A stretch of 64,000 bases of DNA. Origin: Sporothrix humicola. Lineage: Eukaryota > Ascomycota > Sordariomycetes > Ophiostomatales > Ophiostomataceae. This document shows positions 53,562 to 64,000 of this stretch, in pieces. Position 1 is the first letter of the stretch; each line of letters starts with the position of its first letter. The stretch lies in the NCBI GenBank assembly GCA_021396245.1, contig WNYE01000050.1, forward strand, positions 62,001 through 126,000. The letters are read 5' to 3'. The notes under the pieces were generated by a model. That model saw only the letters and a list, made by a program, of their open reading frames with translations. It was not told the DNA's origin and ran no database searches. The position numbers were made by a program, and so were the translations under genes.

Positions 53562-54512
53562 ATTGTGTGTGTGTGTGTGTTGCTATATGTAGAGGAGTTG
53601 TGCTTTTGGTGGGATGTGATGATTTGTCGTCAATACTTTAAGGGCGTTGTCCTTGTGGCTCTTCACTCTTGTCTCGTTCTTCTGGACAAGTTATACCACG
53701 ACAGTGTCACGGTGTACAGTTTGATGCTTCGGCCGCGCTGTTCTGCTGATCGATTTGGTGGTCACGATGTTTATTCTGTTCGTCTTGGTGGTTCGATGTA
53801 CTTCGGTCTCCGTTACTGTCAATTGTTATGGTTAACTTCGTATTAAAGTCACTTGTCCGCCAGTCTTGGCTGTCGTATCGGTTAGCTGGTCCAGACCGTC
53901 TTGGAATTCCTTGAACACAGCCTCTCTCCTCTTTTCACTCATTCCATTATCGCATCGTGAGTCGTGTTTGGGAGCTCCGTGGTCGGTTGTCGCATTTCGC
54001 AACTGTTGCTGATCCTTTTTCTGCATCAGCTTCCCCTCACTCCTCGATTCGAGGGTTCAGCTTTAGGTTCTTAGGATTTATGTCGATCTCACCAACAAAT
54101 ACATCACCCGACCTGCAACAAAAATACAGGGATGTCAGATACACAAAAACACGCCATATTAGCGCTCCTGCACCCCATGCAGCGGCAGCGCGGGACTAAA
54201 ACGGAGCATGTCCGGAGTACTCACAGACATATGTGGGGAAATGAGGAAACCAAGAAGAAAAATGTCGGGTTACCATAACGAGTGAATTTTCAATAGTCTA
54301 AGAGCGAAAATTACTTTGCTGTTTTTAGGGTGTCTTCCGTATCGGACGCACGCTCTCCAACTGATGTGCATGCAACATGAATGTCGGGTGTTGTTTGTGC
54401 GAGAGTGCTGTCGGCGATTTCTCCGAGATGTGCACTTTACACAATGTTCACATGGTGTTGAGATGGTGTTGAGATGGTCTTAATTATTATTTTAATTATC
54501 GACGACTTGTTG
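53562..54512. promoter_or_regulatory. promoter region of the AKR gene
   Basis: 951 bp between the AKR start and the lactonase stop, both on the minus strand. A (TG)8-type microsatellite lies directly upstream of the AKR ATG (53564-53580), inside the expected leader. No gene is seen. Confidence 0.5.
53564..53581. repeat. (TG)n microsatellite in the AKR leader
   Basis: Eight to nine TG units lie within 20 bp upstream of the AKR start codon, probably in the 5' UTR; it reads CACACA in the transcript. Confidence 0.8.
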
Positions 54513-55578
54513 TCAAATTCCAAGCAAAGCTCCTTTGACATTCGGCCCCAACTGAGCTCGCCACAGGCGCGTCTCGTTGAGAATGAAGAGCTCGCCGTTC
54601 CGGCCAAAACAGAAATTGGCAGCCCCACCGTCGACCAGGATCTTGCCGAGCAAAACACCACCGGCGGACCAGACGTGGACGCCGTCGCCACAACCGCTGT
54701 AGACGTTGCCGTCTGTATCACACTTGATGCCATCGGGGATGCCCGTGTCGGCCATGGCAAAGAGGCGGCGGTTGCACAAAAAGGGGGAGTTGTCGTAGTA
54801 CGTAACATCAAAAGCGTATCTGCGCAGGGTTCGTAGTTATCAGCAAAGGACCGCTCTTACGTTCATAATAAAAGATGGGGTGAACTCACATTGACGACAC
54901 TCTCGAGTCATCGGTCGACCCGTTACCATGAATCCAGTCAGTGTCCGTGACATAGAGTATCTTCTCATCCGGAGAGAAGCACAGTCCGTTGGGATGACCG
55001 AATCCGTCGGCAACGGCCCGAATGGCTTTCGTGTTTGGTTCATATCGATAGACTTGAGATGGCAGACGTGGCCGTGGCCTGTATCCTTGCTCGTATCCAT
55101 AACTAGGGTCTGTAAACCAGATACTGCCGTCACTGTGCACGACGACATCGTTGACAGAGTTGAACGGCCGCCCCAAAAAGTCGATGACGACGGCCGTGGT
55201 CTTGTAGGGCGGCGCAACATCCATGGCAAACAGCCCACTCGGTTGTGTCATGGAGCCTTGTGCACAGAACAAGATCTGCGAGTCATTGTTGTAGTTGACA
55301 CCGCCATTGCCCATCTGGACGGCATCGCACTCAATCTCTTCTTGCTTTGGGGGGCTACTGTCGAGCGAGATCCTGCTGATCTGGACTTTGCGGCTGCCCG
55401 TCACCTTGTCTGTAAACTGGTTGCTGGTGATAAACAGCTCGTTTGATTTCTGGATGAAAACACCGGCTTCGTGTGCAAACGGATACTCCTTCACTTCGAG
55501 GAGCATCTCCAGCTTTGGGGCCGGGCCCGTGATGGCCGCAAACCGGGCATCGTGTGTTTGGAAGGCGACCGTTGACAT
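54513..55578 (-). CDS. SMP-30/gluconolactonase-like lactonase
   Basis: 331 residues in two exons, 55578-54890 and 54819-54513 (donor GTGAGT, acceptor GCAG). A six-bladed beta-propeller of the SMP-30/gluconolactonase/LRE family. Metal-ligand candidates are Glu37 (HEAGVF), Asn143 (SVNDVV), Asn197 (GHPNGL) and Asp259 (PDGIKCD), matching the Glu/Asn/Asp set that holds the divalent ion. Such enzymes open sugar 1,4- or 1,5-lactones to the aldonic or aldaric acid. The start is the ATG at 55578; an ATG at 55620 would add 14 residues of unlikely sequence. It is divergent from the class II aldolase gene with only 398 bp between starts, so the two are probably co-expressed. Confidence 0.88.
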
Positions 55579-55976
55579 TGCGACGATAGTTGACAAAAGT
55601 CGAATATTTTCCGGCGACAATCAACTGATTTCAGACTGGAAATGTGTACTGCGATGCAGAGGCATGTTTGTTGATGTTGGTGGTGTTCGGGTTTTTGGCC
55701 CCCGAGACGAGATGTGGAGCTCGTCCGAACAGCAAACCGTGCCACAACCGGAGGACCATCGCGGTGTCCACACAGCTATTGGGCACCTCACACAAAAGGA
55801 CAGTGACGTATGACCTATCATGAACAACATATTTGTCGACATTCAACGTGCTGGAAACAATTTATTTCAAAGTTGTCATAAATATCAACCTCTTCCTGCA
55901 TGTCAATAATCCCGCATCTGCTTGACAACAACCTCACCTCCAACTCACATCCACCTCATTTTCGCCTTACATCACA
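55579..55976. promoter_or_regulatory. bidirectional promoter lactonase/class II aldolase
   Basis: 398 bp between divergent starts. It contains TTTTCCGGCG (about 55608) but no full copy of the cluster element. The short shared promoter argues for coordinated expression. Confidence 0.55.
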
Positions 55977-56840
55977 ATGGCCGACTGGAAAGAGACCAAT
56001 AAGACGCGCCAGATCCTGGCCGCCGCCGAAGAGGGCCAGTACGGCGTCATTGCCGCGATTGCCTACAACCTCGAACAGATCCTGGGGCTGGTGCGCGCCG
56101 CTGAAAAGGCTCGCTCCCCGCTGATCCTGCAGTTCTTCCCGTGGGCCATTACGTTCAGCGACGGCCTTCTCATTCGGACCGGCGCCGATGCCGCAAGCCG
56201 CGCCTCTGTCCCCGTGGCCATCCACCTCGATCACGCCCAGGACGAGGCGCTGATCCGCCACGCCGCCGACACGCTGCCCTTTGACAGCATCATGGTCGAC
56301 ATGTCGCACTACGAAAAGGCGGACAATTTGAGGAAGACAAAGGAGCTGGTGGCCTATTGTCATTCGAAGCACATCTTCACCGAGGCTGAGCCGGGCCGGA
56401 TCGAGGGCGGCGAAGATGGCGTGCAGGACACGGCGGGCCTGCTGGCGAGCATGACGACGCCCGAAGAGGTCGAAGAGTTTGTGGCGACGGGCGTCGATGC
56501 GCTGGCGCCAGCGTTTGGCAATGTGCACGGCGAGTACGGCCCGCAGGGACCGCAGCTGGATTACGCCACTTTGGCCAAGATTCGGAAACAGATTGGCGGC
56601 CGAGTGAGAATGGTCCTGCACGGCACCAACGGCTTCTCGCCCGAGACGATGAAGCAGTGCATTGCCGCCGGCATGACCAAGATCAACGTCAACAAGCTGT
56701 CCCTTGACGACTACTACACACACCTCAAAGCGAGAGTGGGCACGGCGCCGCACACGATCATCATCGAAGAGGGCATCGAGGCGGTGATTGCACAGACGGT
56801 TGGCTGGATGGAGATTTGCGGGTCGGCAGGGAAGGCATAG
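55977..56840 (+). CDS. class II (zinc) ketose-bisphosphate aldolase family protein
   Basis: 287 residues, single exon, the length of bacterial tagatose/fructose-bisphosphate class II aldolases rather than the ~360-residue yeast Fba1. Motifs are HLDHAQD (catalytic Asp85 and zinc His86), TEAEPGRIEGGEDG (135-148), zinc ligands His184 (GNVHGEYG) and His215 (LHGTNGF), and INVNK near 236. The family cleaves ketose-1-(bis)phosphates or, in some branches, unphosphorylated keto sugars. The phosphate-loop region reads GTNGF instead of the usual GGSG, so the substrate may not be a bisphosphate. No kinase gene is visible in the cluster, which supports that view. It lies 98 bp from the converging transcription-factor gene. 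Confidence 0.88.
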   Translation: MADWKETNKTRQILAAAEEGQYGVIAAIAYNLEQILGLVRAAEKARSPLILQFFPWAITFSDGLLIRTGADAASRASVPVAIHLDHAQDEALIRHAADTLPFDSIMVDMSHYEKADNLRKTKELVAYCHSKHIFTEAEPGRIEGGEDGVQDTAGLLASMTTPEEVEEFVATGVDALAPAFGNVHGEYGPQGPQLDYATLAKIRKQIGGRVRMVLHGTNGFSPETMKQCIAAGMTKINVNKLSLDDYYTHLKARVGTAPHTIIIEEGIEAVIAQTVGWMEICGSAGKA

Positions 56841-56938
56841 ACACAGGGTACGAAGTAGGCAGATAATACGGCGTATAGAAGTACATAAATTAATAGATTC
56901 ATATTATTCATTACTTTTGGTTTGTCAAGAACGGCATC

Positions 56939-59712
56939 CTATGCCGACTCTTGCCATTTCCGTGCCAGCTCATCACTTAGAGGCGTGGCCGGCCATACGG
57001 CCCTCTGTCGACATCTCTCCAGCAGCTCCAGGACAGCCCTTTGGCGTTTGGGATCCTCGATGGACAATCCGGCAATGTATAGGCACTGCGAGCACATGAC
57101 ACTCGAGGCGTCTTCACTCGCTGCCATAGTTGTTGTGGTCATGGCAATACCACAGACAACGGCCACATACCGCTGGATGGCCTTGCGTTGTTGCAGGTAA
57201 GCGTCCAGATCGCCGACCAACGGCCGGTTGAGCGTAATTAGGATAAGTGAGCAATAGTATAGCTGTACGGCGACACCAAACGCCGGGGGATGGATCCAGA
57301 TCGGCGAAAACGGAGCATCATCTTCACCTGCCGGCGGAGGAGCCGTGGGCAGCTGTTCAAACTCCACCGTATGGTGCAAGCGCCAGTCCGCCAGACTCTC
57401 GAGAAGAGCATCCGCTTTGGCCATCCGTGCGGCAGGTGATGCCCGGTGCTTCTCCATTTCTTCGGATGAACAGAAAGCCACAACGTGAGCAAAATAAAAG
57501 ACGGACCGGGCGGCCAGCTCATATGGGTCCAACTCGTCGAGCCGGCGTGTCGGCTGCCAAAATGTCAAGGGTTTGCGCCTTTCTCTAAAAGCGGCCCACA
57601 CATCCTGACATAACCAGGACCACCAGACGGCCGCTCTCAGTCCGCCCGAATCGCCATGGATGACCTGTGAGCGTTGGATGAGGAAAACGCCTTGGAGGTG
57701 GCGTTCCCAGTCACGTCGTGATCCGTCCAGCATTTCATATGTTGACACGATAATCGACGTTGCCAACAACTCGAGACTCGTCTTGTAGGTGTCGTACTCC
57801 ATCGCCTTTTGGATGTAGTGGAGCGTCTTATAGTAGTAGCGGATGGCTTCGTTTTCGCTCGGTGGGTTGGCCACGGTAGTCGTCGATGTTAAGGAAGACG
57901 AGTCATCGGTTTTGGCCTTGGCCTTGAGGGAAAGGTGACGGGCAGACAATGCCAGAATGGCGTTGATAAGGCCGACGTTGTGCATCTATACTGTCAGTAC
58001 CAAGTTTACAATATGATGATATGGGGGAGTACCTACCGCTAGATGAGGCACAAACGTGCCAAATGACTTTTTCGGATCGAACAGGTCCATCTGAATTCGT
58101 TAGTGACGAAGTATTCAGAGATGGTGTTAACGGTCAAACTTACTGTACAACTAATACTGAGGACAAAATGTTGGAAGAGAGCGTGTTCGTGAGGCAGTAA
58201 TTCAATCGGAATGGCCGTGTGCCATGCCTGCATCTCCAGTTGCTGCTCACCGACTAGCCGCGAGAAGCGTTCTTGCAGGCCCGGATTGCTCTTGTTGCCT
58301 GTGCTGTTGACCGATGGAGCATTGGCGGCTTCCGGGACGTTCGGTGGAGGCACCTCATCGGGCACGGCGATCTCCGGCGCCACCGAGTTGCCAAACACGT
58401 CGAGGCCCGCTTCTTCACACTCCCACTCAAAGGTAGGCAGGCCGCCACCGGTATCTTGTGTAGCATCGCCAATCAACAAGCCCAGCCACTGGGCAGTGGC
58501 CGACTCGATGTTGATATTGGGCACAATCGAAAACACGGAGCCGGCACTCGCGCCGCCGAACAAGTCTTGCGAGACCGACACACGGCCGGACGAGACAGAC
58601 GGTGCATAGTGTGGATTGCTGCGCACCTGGCTGGGCGAGAGCTGGAGACTGTAGGTTGTCGAAGGGGTGCCAATGGTGGTTTGTGGTGTATGCTGAGATT
58701 GGTGGAGGGGAGCTGAGGTAGGGGCAGTTCCTGTGGTTTGTGACTGTTGGTGATGAGAAGGTTGTGGATGCTGTGCCGTTGCGGCAGTTGTTGCAATGGC
58801 CGAGAGCAACGACAGACCCGGCGCAGATGTAGAGGGTGGTGACAGTGCAGACTCGATTGTTCTGCCAACATCTTGTCGACTCTCTTGTGTTGTGTGTTGT
58901 GTCGTCTCATATGTCGAAGGAACATCGGTCATGCCAGTGTCTTCATCAACTGACTGCGGTGGTGCATCGGTTGGGACGCCATCTCTTTGTCCGCTGATGC
59001 TACTGTTGCTGCTTGTGCAGGCACTCACGTTGGTGCTTGTGGCAATACTTTCTGTTGGCCAAGTCTCGGTTCCCGATCCGGTTCCGGTTGTCGACGACGA
59101 AGCGACTTTGATTGTATCAACACTGCTCCGTTTGCTGAGGCTCGGTGTGTTGGGCGTCGACTGTGTCGGGGTTGTCTGTGCCGACTGTCCAGGCTGGGAC
59201 GCCTGCGAGACCTGCGTGTTCTGAGTCCGGTAGATGCAGGTCTGCTTGATGCGGTTGCACGCGCCGCAGACCGGCTTGAGCTCGTCGCAGCTAATGTGCC
59301 GGCGGCGGCAGGTGAGGCAGCCCGTCGTCTTGCGCAGCCCGCGGCCACGGCTTTTGCGGCCGCGGCTGTACCGTGGCTCCACCGTGTCGCGATATGGAGG
59401 TGCCGCCATACCCGGGGCAGCTGCGGGTGTGCCAGGAGCCGTGCCCACGGGTGCAGCAGCAGAAACTCCTGCTCCTGGGGCCGGTGGCCCCGGTGCCGGG
59501 GTACTTGGCATCCTGTGTGTTGGAGTGCTGTGGGATGTGATACTGTGGGGTCGTAGATTTGGTTTTTCTTCTGGAAGCTCTTGCTGTCTCATCCAGGCAC
59601 GCCAATCATGTCTGTTGGTTGTGTTGCTGAAGATTGAGGACCAGGGAAGGAGCGATCGGCCGGCACGAGGGTCAGGGACACTCGCGTTTTTGTCTTGTCG
59701 CGTATACTCCAA
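56939..59712 (-). CDS. Zn2Cys6 transcription factor, probable cluster regulator
   Basis: 889 residues in three exons: 59712-58144, 58090-58037 (54 nt) and 57985-56939. The binuclear zinc cluster is Cys132-x2-Cys-x6-Cys-x6-Cys-x2-Cys-x6-Cys159 (GCLTCRRRHISCDELKPVC), preceded by a basic stretch (RGRKSRGRGLRK) that may be an NLS. About 250 residues of Ser/Thr/Pro/Gln-rich linker follow. The fungal-specific transcription factor domain (type 2) begins around residue 490 and includes HNVGLINAILALSARH and IIVSTYEMLDGSRRDWERHL. It is the only specific regulator in the sugar cluster and is divergent from the SDR at 60556, so it is the prime candidate to bind the repeated AACGGAAA element; that link is inference. 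The N-terminal start could instead be Met68, still upstream of the zinc cluster. Confidence 0.88.
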
Positions 59713-60555
59713 TTGACGAATTGACAGTCAAATTCTTCACCGCGATCTTACCCTGACCGCATCAAAATCATCACCGTCGCATGATCGGAAAGACGCAAAC
59801 GCTAGTCAGGGCAAAGTCGAAATGCGGGCATGCGAAATCACGGAGACGTCACGATTCACGAAAACATCACGTGTAAAACAGACCCGCCTAGTTTCCTTCT
59901 CTCCCCGTCCGGCTCCTGCCCGAATAACCGTGTATCCGCACATTCTCCGCAAAATTTCAGGAAAGAGCGACCACCCCACAACTACCCAAAACAAAGGATC
60001 CCCTGGCACCGGTCAGCACTAACACTCCGCTAACCACTCCGCCAACTCTCGCCTCCACACCTCCCAAAAACCCAAAGTACAGCACACTTGCCACTGTCAC
60101 TAGCAGTCACGTGAATCCCTCGGCACGAGGGCATTCTCACAACCTCACCCGAGCTTCACAGCTAAGAATTCAAACTCTGCCAAAACAAAACATCGTGGCT
60201 CGTTGCGGAGGATAGTGTTATTTCTATTGAGCGTCTGGAAGATTATGATATTATTTTCTGAAGCTCATGTGGACTCCTTTGAGCTCGATTTCCAAATTTA
60301 GTCAAGAGCTCTAGGAAATGACAGCTTTTAGGGGAGAGCTGCGGATGGTCTAGACCAAATTGTTGACGCCACATAACACGGCTTCACGATGGTATGCGAA
60401 CCTGATTCTGTATAAGGGGTCTTGTCCCGGCCATGTGTAGTGTTGTGTGATCTGTATGTTGTATGACTATTACTGTTTTGTTTTATTTTGATTTCCATTC
60501 TCCCCTAGATCTAATCTAATCTTAATCGTTTGTCAATCTCACACATCACATCACG
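59713..60555. promoter_or_regulatory. bidirectional promoter regulator/SDR
   Basis: 843 bp between divergent starts. A single GATCGGAAAGACG (about 59788) resembles the core of the cluster element; CCCCAC CreA-type hexamers are also present. No gene is seen. Confidence 0.45.
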
Positions 60556-61462
60556 ATGCCTCTCTACCAACCACCCGACGTGAACCGGCCGGTTCTGTCG
60601 CAGTTCTCGCTCGCCGGCAAGGTCGCACTCGTCACGGGCGGCTCCCGTGGCATCGGCCTCCAGGTTGTCACCGGTCTCGCCGAAGCCGGCGCCGACGTTG
60701 CGTTTGTCTACAAGCAGAGCACCGACACGGCCGCCACCTGCGAGCGTATCTCCAAGCTGACCGGCCAAAAAATTGTCGCCTACCAGTCCGACGTCACTGA
60801 CCGCCAGCGGATTTCCGACACGATCAACCAGGTCGCTGCCGACTTTGGTCACCTGGACGTTGTCGTCGCCAATGCCGGCGTTTGCCAGAATGTGCCGTCC
60901 CTGGAATACGACGAGGAAAAGTGGCAGTTTATCAACAGCGTCAACTACGACGGCGTGCTGTGGACGGCCGTGGCCGCCGGCAAGATCTTCAAGAAGCAGG
61001 GGCGGGGCAACCTGATTGTGACGGCTTCGGTCAGCGCGACACTGGTCAATGTGCCCCAAACGCAGGCCGCATACAACGCCAGCAAGGCTGGTGTGCTGCA
61101 GCTGGCGCGCGGTCTGGCTGTCGAGTGGACCGAGTTCGCCCGGGTCAACTGCGTGTCGCCAGGCTACGTCCTTACAGAGAGTGAGTCCGTGCAAGCGTGA
61201 AAAGAATACTAGAAATGAGCATCACTAATACAGACAGTCCTCACGAAACAACCGGCCGAGTTGATGAACACGTGGCTGGGCCAGATCCCTGGCCGCCGTG
61301 TCTGCGATCCTGCAGAGTTGAAGGCGGTAAGCGAGCACTCTTCTACTTTTGTGACTAAGATCGTCACTAACAAACCAGCTTTACGTCTTCCTGGCCAGCG
61401 ATGCATGCTGTTACATGACCGGCTCCAACCTCGTCATCGACGGCGGTTATACGATCCCTTGA
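60556..61462 (+). CDS. SDR, L-xylulose reductase / polyol (sorbose reductase)-like
   Basis: 265 residues in three exons: 60556-61180, 61238-61326 and 61379-61462. The second acceptor is the downstream AG of an ACAGACAG tandem, chosen because only it keeps the frame (TEILTKQPAELMNTWLGQIP). Cofactor motif T27GGSRGIG34, NAG at 106-108, and Ser158, Tyr173 and Lys177 (YNASK). The C-terminus, SDACCYMTGSNLVIDGGYTIP, is typical of fungal L-xylulose reductase, D-arabinitol/mannitol dehydrogenase and sorbose reductase relatives. It would interconvert a ketose and a polyol with NAD(P)(H). The last exon codes only 27 residues. It may be regulated together with the divergent Zn2Cys6 gene. Confidence 0.88.
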
Positions 61463-62725
61463 GTTCTAGTTTCCTAGATAGAATAACAAAAATAAATCTT
61501 TAATAATTTTCTTCATGTCCCACGATATTGGCAAAAAGAAATCGTGGACAAAAAACGTACAGCAGCGGGTATTCGCTGGTCGTCACCGACCCAACTACTA
61601 ATCCGCCGATTACTGGTTTGACTAGGGGAGAGCGGACGGGATCCCGTATTTTCCAGTATCTATGGCCGTACGTGGAAGATGGTACGTGGAAGTGAGGTTA
61701 AGTAGGTGGTTGACGTAGTAGTAACCTGTTTTTTGAAATGAAATTTGTCTGCGGCATGAAAATAGTGAATGTTTTATGTTTCAATTTGGTTTCGTTTAAA
61801 GCATTATTTGATAGTTCGAGACATGAATTTTTTTTTAAAAAAAAATTATATATCAAAACAATTCAAATTGTTTGTCCTTTAATAAATAACATATTGTTCG
61901 AGTAAACTTTCTACAGAAACAATCTGCCATTCATACGTGACTGGTACGGGTGCTGAATATGTGGAGACACGATGAAATGGCGACGGACGAGTGTCGGGTC
62001 CGCTTTTATGTGGTCCGTAGGATCACTACACAAGAAACAGAAGATGCGGAGAAACTCCTACATGACTCAAAGCTGATTTATTTTTTTCACACAACAAAAT
62101 CCGTGAAACTTAAATCAAAACAAATAGTTGCTGTCGAGATTTCTAAAAAGTTTCTTCTGACTTTCTGGGTCGCTTGGAGATTTGGACATAGACAGTTTTG
62201 GCCTTGTCTGGCGGTGACAACTTGTTTGCCTACCAAATCGGGCCATTCCGTCCCTTGGTCGATGCCATGCGGAGATGCAAGTCCAGCAGATCGACAGGAC
62301 CATCTCGTCGCATTGCACAAGGATACCGAAATGATTCATTCATAAAGTGGCAACCCTCGTGCCGAGTGCCCCACGGGGTACTTTTCATTTCGTACCTTTT
62401 CGACATCCAACTCGGGGAAGATCCACCTCCGCGTTCCTTCTCGCGTCTTCCCCGCCTTTTGGCGCTCCGTGTCCGGTGTTGATTTCCTGCTTCTTTGATG
62501 CTCCCTAGACAAGGGATCAAATGCGAAGAAAATAGGGGAAAAAAACAACCTCAACATGGAGCAGGGCGCCCGGATAAAACGGCCTTCCTGTATGACTCTG
62601 TTGATCGTTAGAATTGTGTAAAGATATAAAAGTGACCATGGCCCCGTTTTATTGATCGACATCAGAGCTGACTTCAACAAATACTTTATCGAATATCATC
62701 ACCAAATTGCTGTATATTGCCCGCC
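61463..62725. promoter_or_regulatory. intergenic region, promoter of the last transporter
   Basis: About 1.26 kb with AT-rich 3' UTR DNA, a T9/A9 block near 61829-61846, and the promoter of the partial sugar transporter. No gene is supported; open frames on both strands at 61950-62520 overlap each other and have no domain. Confidence 0.5.
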
Positions 62726-64000
62726 ATGTTCGCCGTTCGAGACCAGCGGAGCCGGTGGCTCATCACAAGCAAGCTCACCACGACGAAGCTGTTGATTGCT
62801 GTCAACACTTTGGCTGGATTGTCCATCTTCTTCTTTGGTAGGTATCGCCCGTACTGTAAAATTTCATCCCTCTCACTAACAGTTCAGGTTATGACCAGGG
62901 CATGATGGGCAGCGTCAACGACGCCAAAGACTACCTCGAGACCATGAAGATTGGCTACATTGACGAGTCGACCAACACGGCCGTCGTGACCAACACGCTG
63001 CTACAAGGCGGCATTATGGCTGCATATTATCTCGGTACACTCGTTGGTTGTCTGTTTGGCGGCGCCATGGGCGACCGTATTGGACGTATTCACACAATTG
63101 CTTTCGGCGCGGCGTGGTCCATCATGGGCGCATCGCTGCAGTCGGCCGCCCAGAACAGCGACTGGATGATTTGTGCGCGCGTCGTCAACGGCATCGGCAC
63201 CGGCATCTTGAACGCCATTGTGCCCGCCTGGGCCTCGGAGCTGGCACACTACTCGTCACGCGGCGCGTTCATTGCCATGGAGTTTACGCTCAACATCTTT
63301 GGCGTTGTGGTGGCCTACTGGGTCGGCTACGGCGTCAGCTTTGTCGACGGCGGCGACACATCCTTCCGCTGGCGGTTCGTTGTGGCTTTCCAGATCTTGC
63401 CCCTCCTCTTCCTGCTCGCCGGCAGCTTCTTCTGCCCCGAGTCGCCCCGCTGGCTGTGTACGGCTGACCGTGAGGACGAGGCACTCTATGTCCTGTCCCG
63501 TCTACGAGGAGGCACGGGCGGCGCCGACGACGACGCCACGATGCGCGTCCATGGCGAGCTCCAGGACATGAAGGACGTCATGGCCCTGGAAAGAGGATCC
63601 AAGACGAGTTACTGGAGCATGTTTATTGGCAGCAAATCGGCTGACGGCTCGGACCTCCACATTGAACGCCGTGTGCAGCTTGTCATCTGGCTGATGATCA
63701 TCCAGTGCTGGACGGGCATTGCCGGCATCACCATGTACGGCCCAACCATTTTCAGCATTGCCGGCTTCAACGCGTCCAAGGCTCTGTGGATTTCGGGCCT
63801 GAACAACATTTTCTACATGTTTGCCACGCTGGTGTGTGTTGTCACGATTGACCGCATCGGCCGCCGCTGGACGCTGTACTGGGGCTCCGTCGTCCAGGGC
63901 ATTGTCATGTTCTTGGTTGGCGGTCTTTCTCGGGCAGGACTCAACGCCAGCGCCGCCGGCGACACATCCAAAGCCGCCAGTTTTGGTGCCGGTGCCGCCT
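62726..64000 (+). CDS. MFS sugar transporter, SP family (3' end beyond the window)
   Basis: The first 408 or so residues are present; the gene runs off the right edge. Exons are 62726-62837 and 62888 onward (donor GTAGGT, branch CACTAAC, acceptor TTCAG). SP-family signatures are FFFGYDQGMMGSV in helix 1, GGAMGDRIGRI in loop 2-3, CPESPRWL after helix 6, and DRIGRRWTL in loop 8-9. The helix-7 region reads IIQCWTGIAGITMYGPTIF, so the usual QQ(F/L)(T/S)G is QCWTG, which suggests different sugar selectivity from the 45873-47568 transporter. It is a proton-coupled plasma-membrane sugar importer by family. It is the outermost visible member of the catabolic cluster, which may continue to the right. 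Confidence 0.9.

Noticed and set aside
52485..53846. 453-codon plus-strand open frame opposite the aldo-keto reductase
   Set aside because: The AKR on the minus strand has its full catalytic tetrad; the opposite frame has no recognisable domain and lacks a good start.
1..64000. UAG reassignment or general UAG readthrough as an explanation for the two TAG-interrupted genes
   Set aside because: TAG is the evident natural stop of many intact genes here (for example those ending at 18096, 25241, 27060, 28797, 35328 and 52290), so UAG must normally terminate.
1..64000. CRISPR arrays, bacterial operons, rRNA genes, or intact transposons
   Set aside because: No direct repeat-spacer pattern, no terminal inverted repeats with a transposase frame, no reverse transcriptase or integrase motifs, and no rRNA-like sequence were seen; all genes have fungal nuclear architecture.

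Overview
The window looks like nuclear chromosomal DNA of a filamentous ascomycete (Pezizomycotina, most likely a Sordariomycete; I cannot name the species). The evidence is short introns with GTRAGT-type donors, CTAAC-type branch points and CAG/TAG acceptors, GC-rich coding exons, long pyrimidine-rich leaders, a Zn2Cys6 regulator with a fungal-specific domain, fungal transporter families, and a tRNA-Pro with a canonical short intron. I count 22 apparently intact or edge-truncated protein genes, two genes broken by in-frame TAG codons, and one tRNA. Exon coordinates were placed by hand from splice consensus plus reading-frame continuity.

Left part (1-36.8 kb) is gene-sparse, with intergenic stretches of 1-5 kb. 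It holds an MFS transporter (4966-6809, -), the tRNA-Pro(AGG) (9620-9707, -), a sugar-lactone oxidase gene with two in-frame TAGs (10238-12124, -), a C2H2-like zinc-finger protein (15062-18096, +), a 1748-residue low-complexity protein (19995-25241, +), a secreted dienelactone hydrolase (26215-27060, +), a small protein of unknown function (28311-28797, +), a protein built of two tandem homologous halves (30638-31625, +), a Myb-like, disordered probable nuclear protein (33572-35328, +), and a tiny gene also interrupted by TAG codons (36041-36295, +).

Right part (36.8-64 kb) is dense and almost every gene fits sugar or sugar-acid catabolism: GDXG esterase, ACS-type MFS transporter, glucarate-dehydratase-like enolase-superfamily enzyme, DHDPS/KDG-aldolase-family enzyme, SDR, SP-family sugar transporter, zinc alcohol/polyol dehydrogenase, L-rhamnose-1-dehydrogenase-like SDR, aldo-keto reductase, SMP-30-type lactonase, class II aldolase, Zn2Cys6 regulator, xylulose-reductase-like SDR, and a second SP-family transporter cut by the right edge. 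Together these supply every step type of a non-phosphorylative route: uptake, aldose or uronate oxidation to a lactone, lactone opening, dehydration of the acid to a 2-keto-3-deoxy acid, cleavage or decarboxylation, and disposal of the aldehyde product, with a resident regulator.

A repeated promoter element, CTAACGGAAAYG (extended form GTGGACRTTTCCGTTWG), lies upstream of the esterase/transporter pair, the dehydratase and the aldolase, next to clusters of CreA-type SYGGRG hexamers. This points to one co-regulated, glucose-repressed catabolic gene cluster, which is the main finding. Its substrate cannot be fixed from sequence alone; oxidised hexuronate/aldarate or a deoxy-hexose/pentose are the best candidates.
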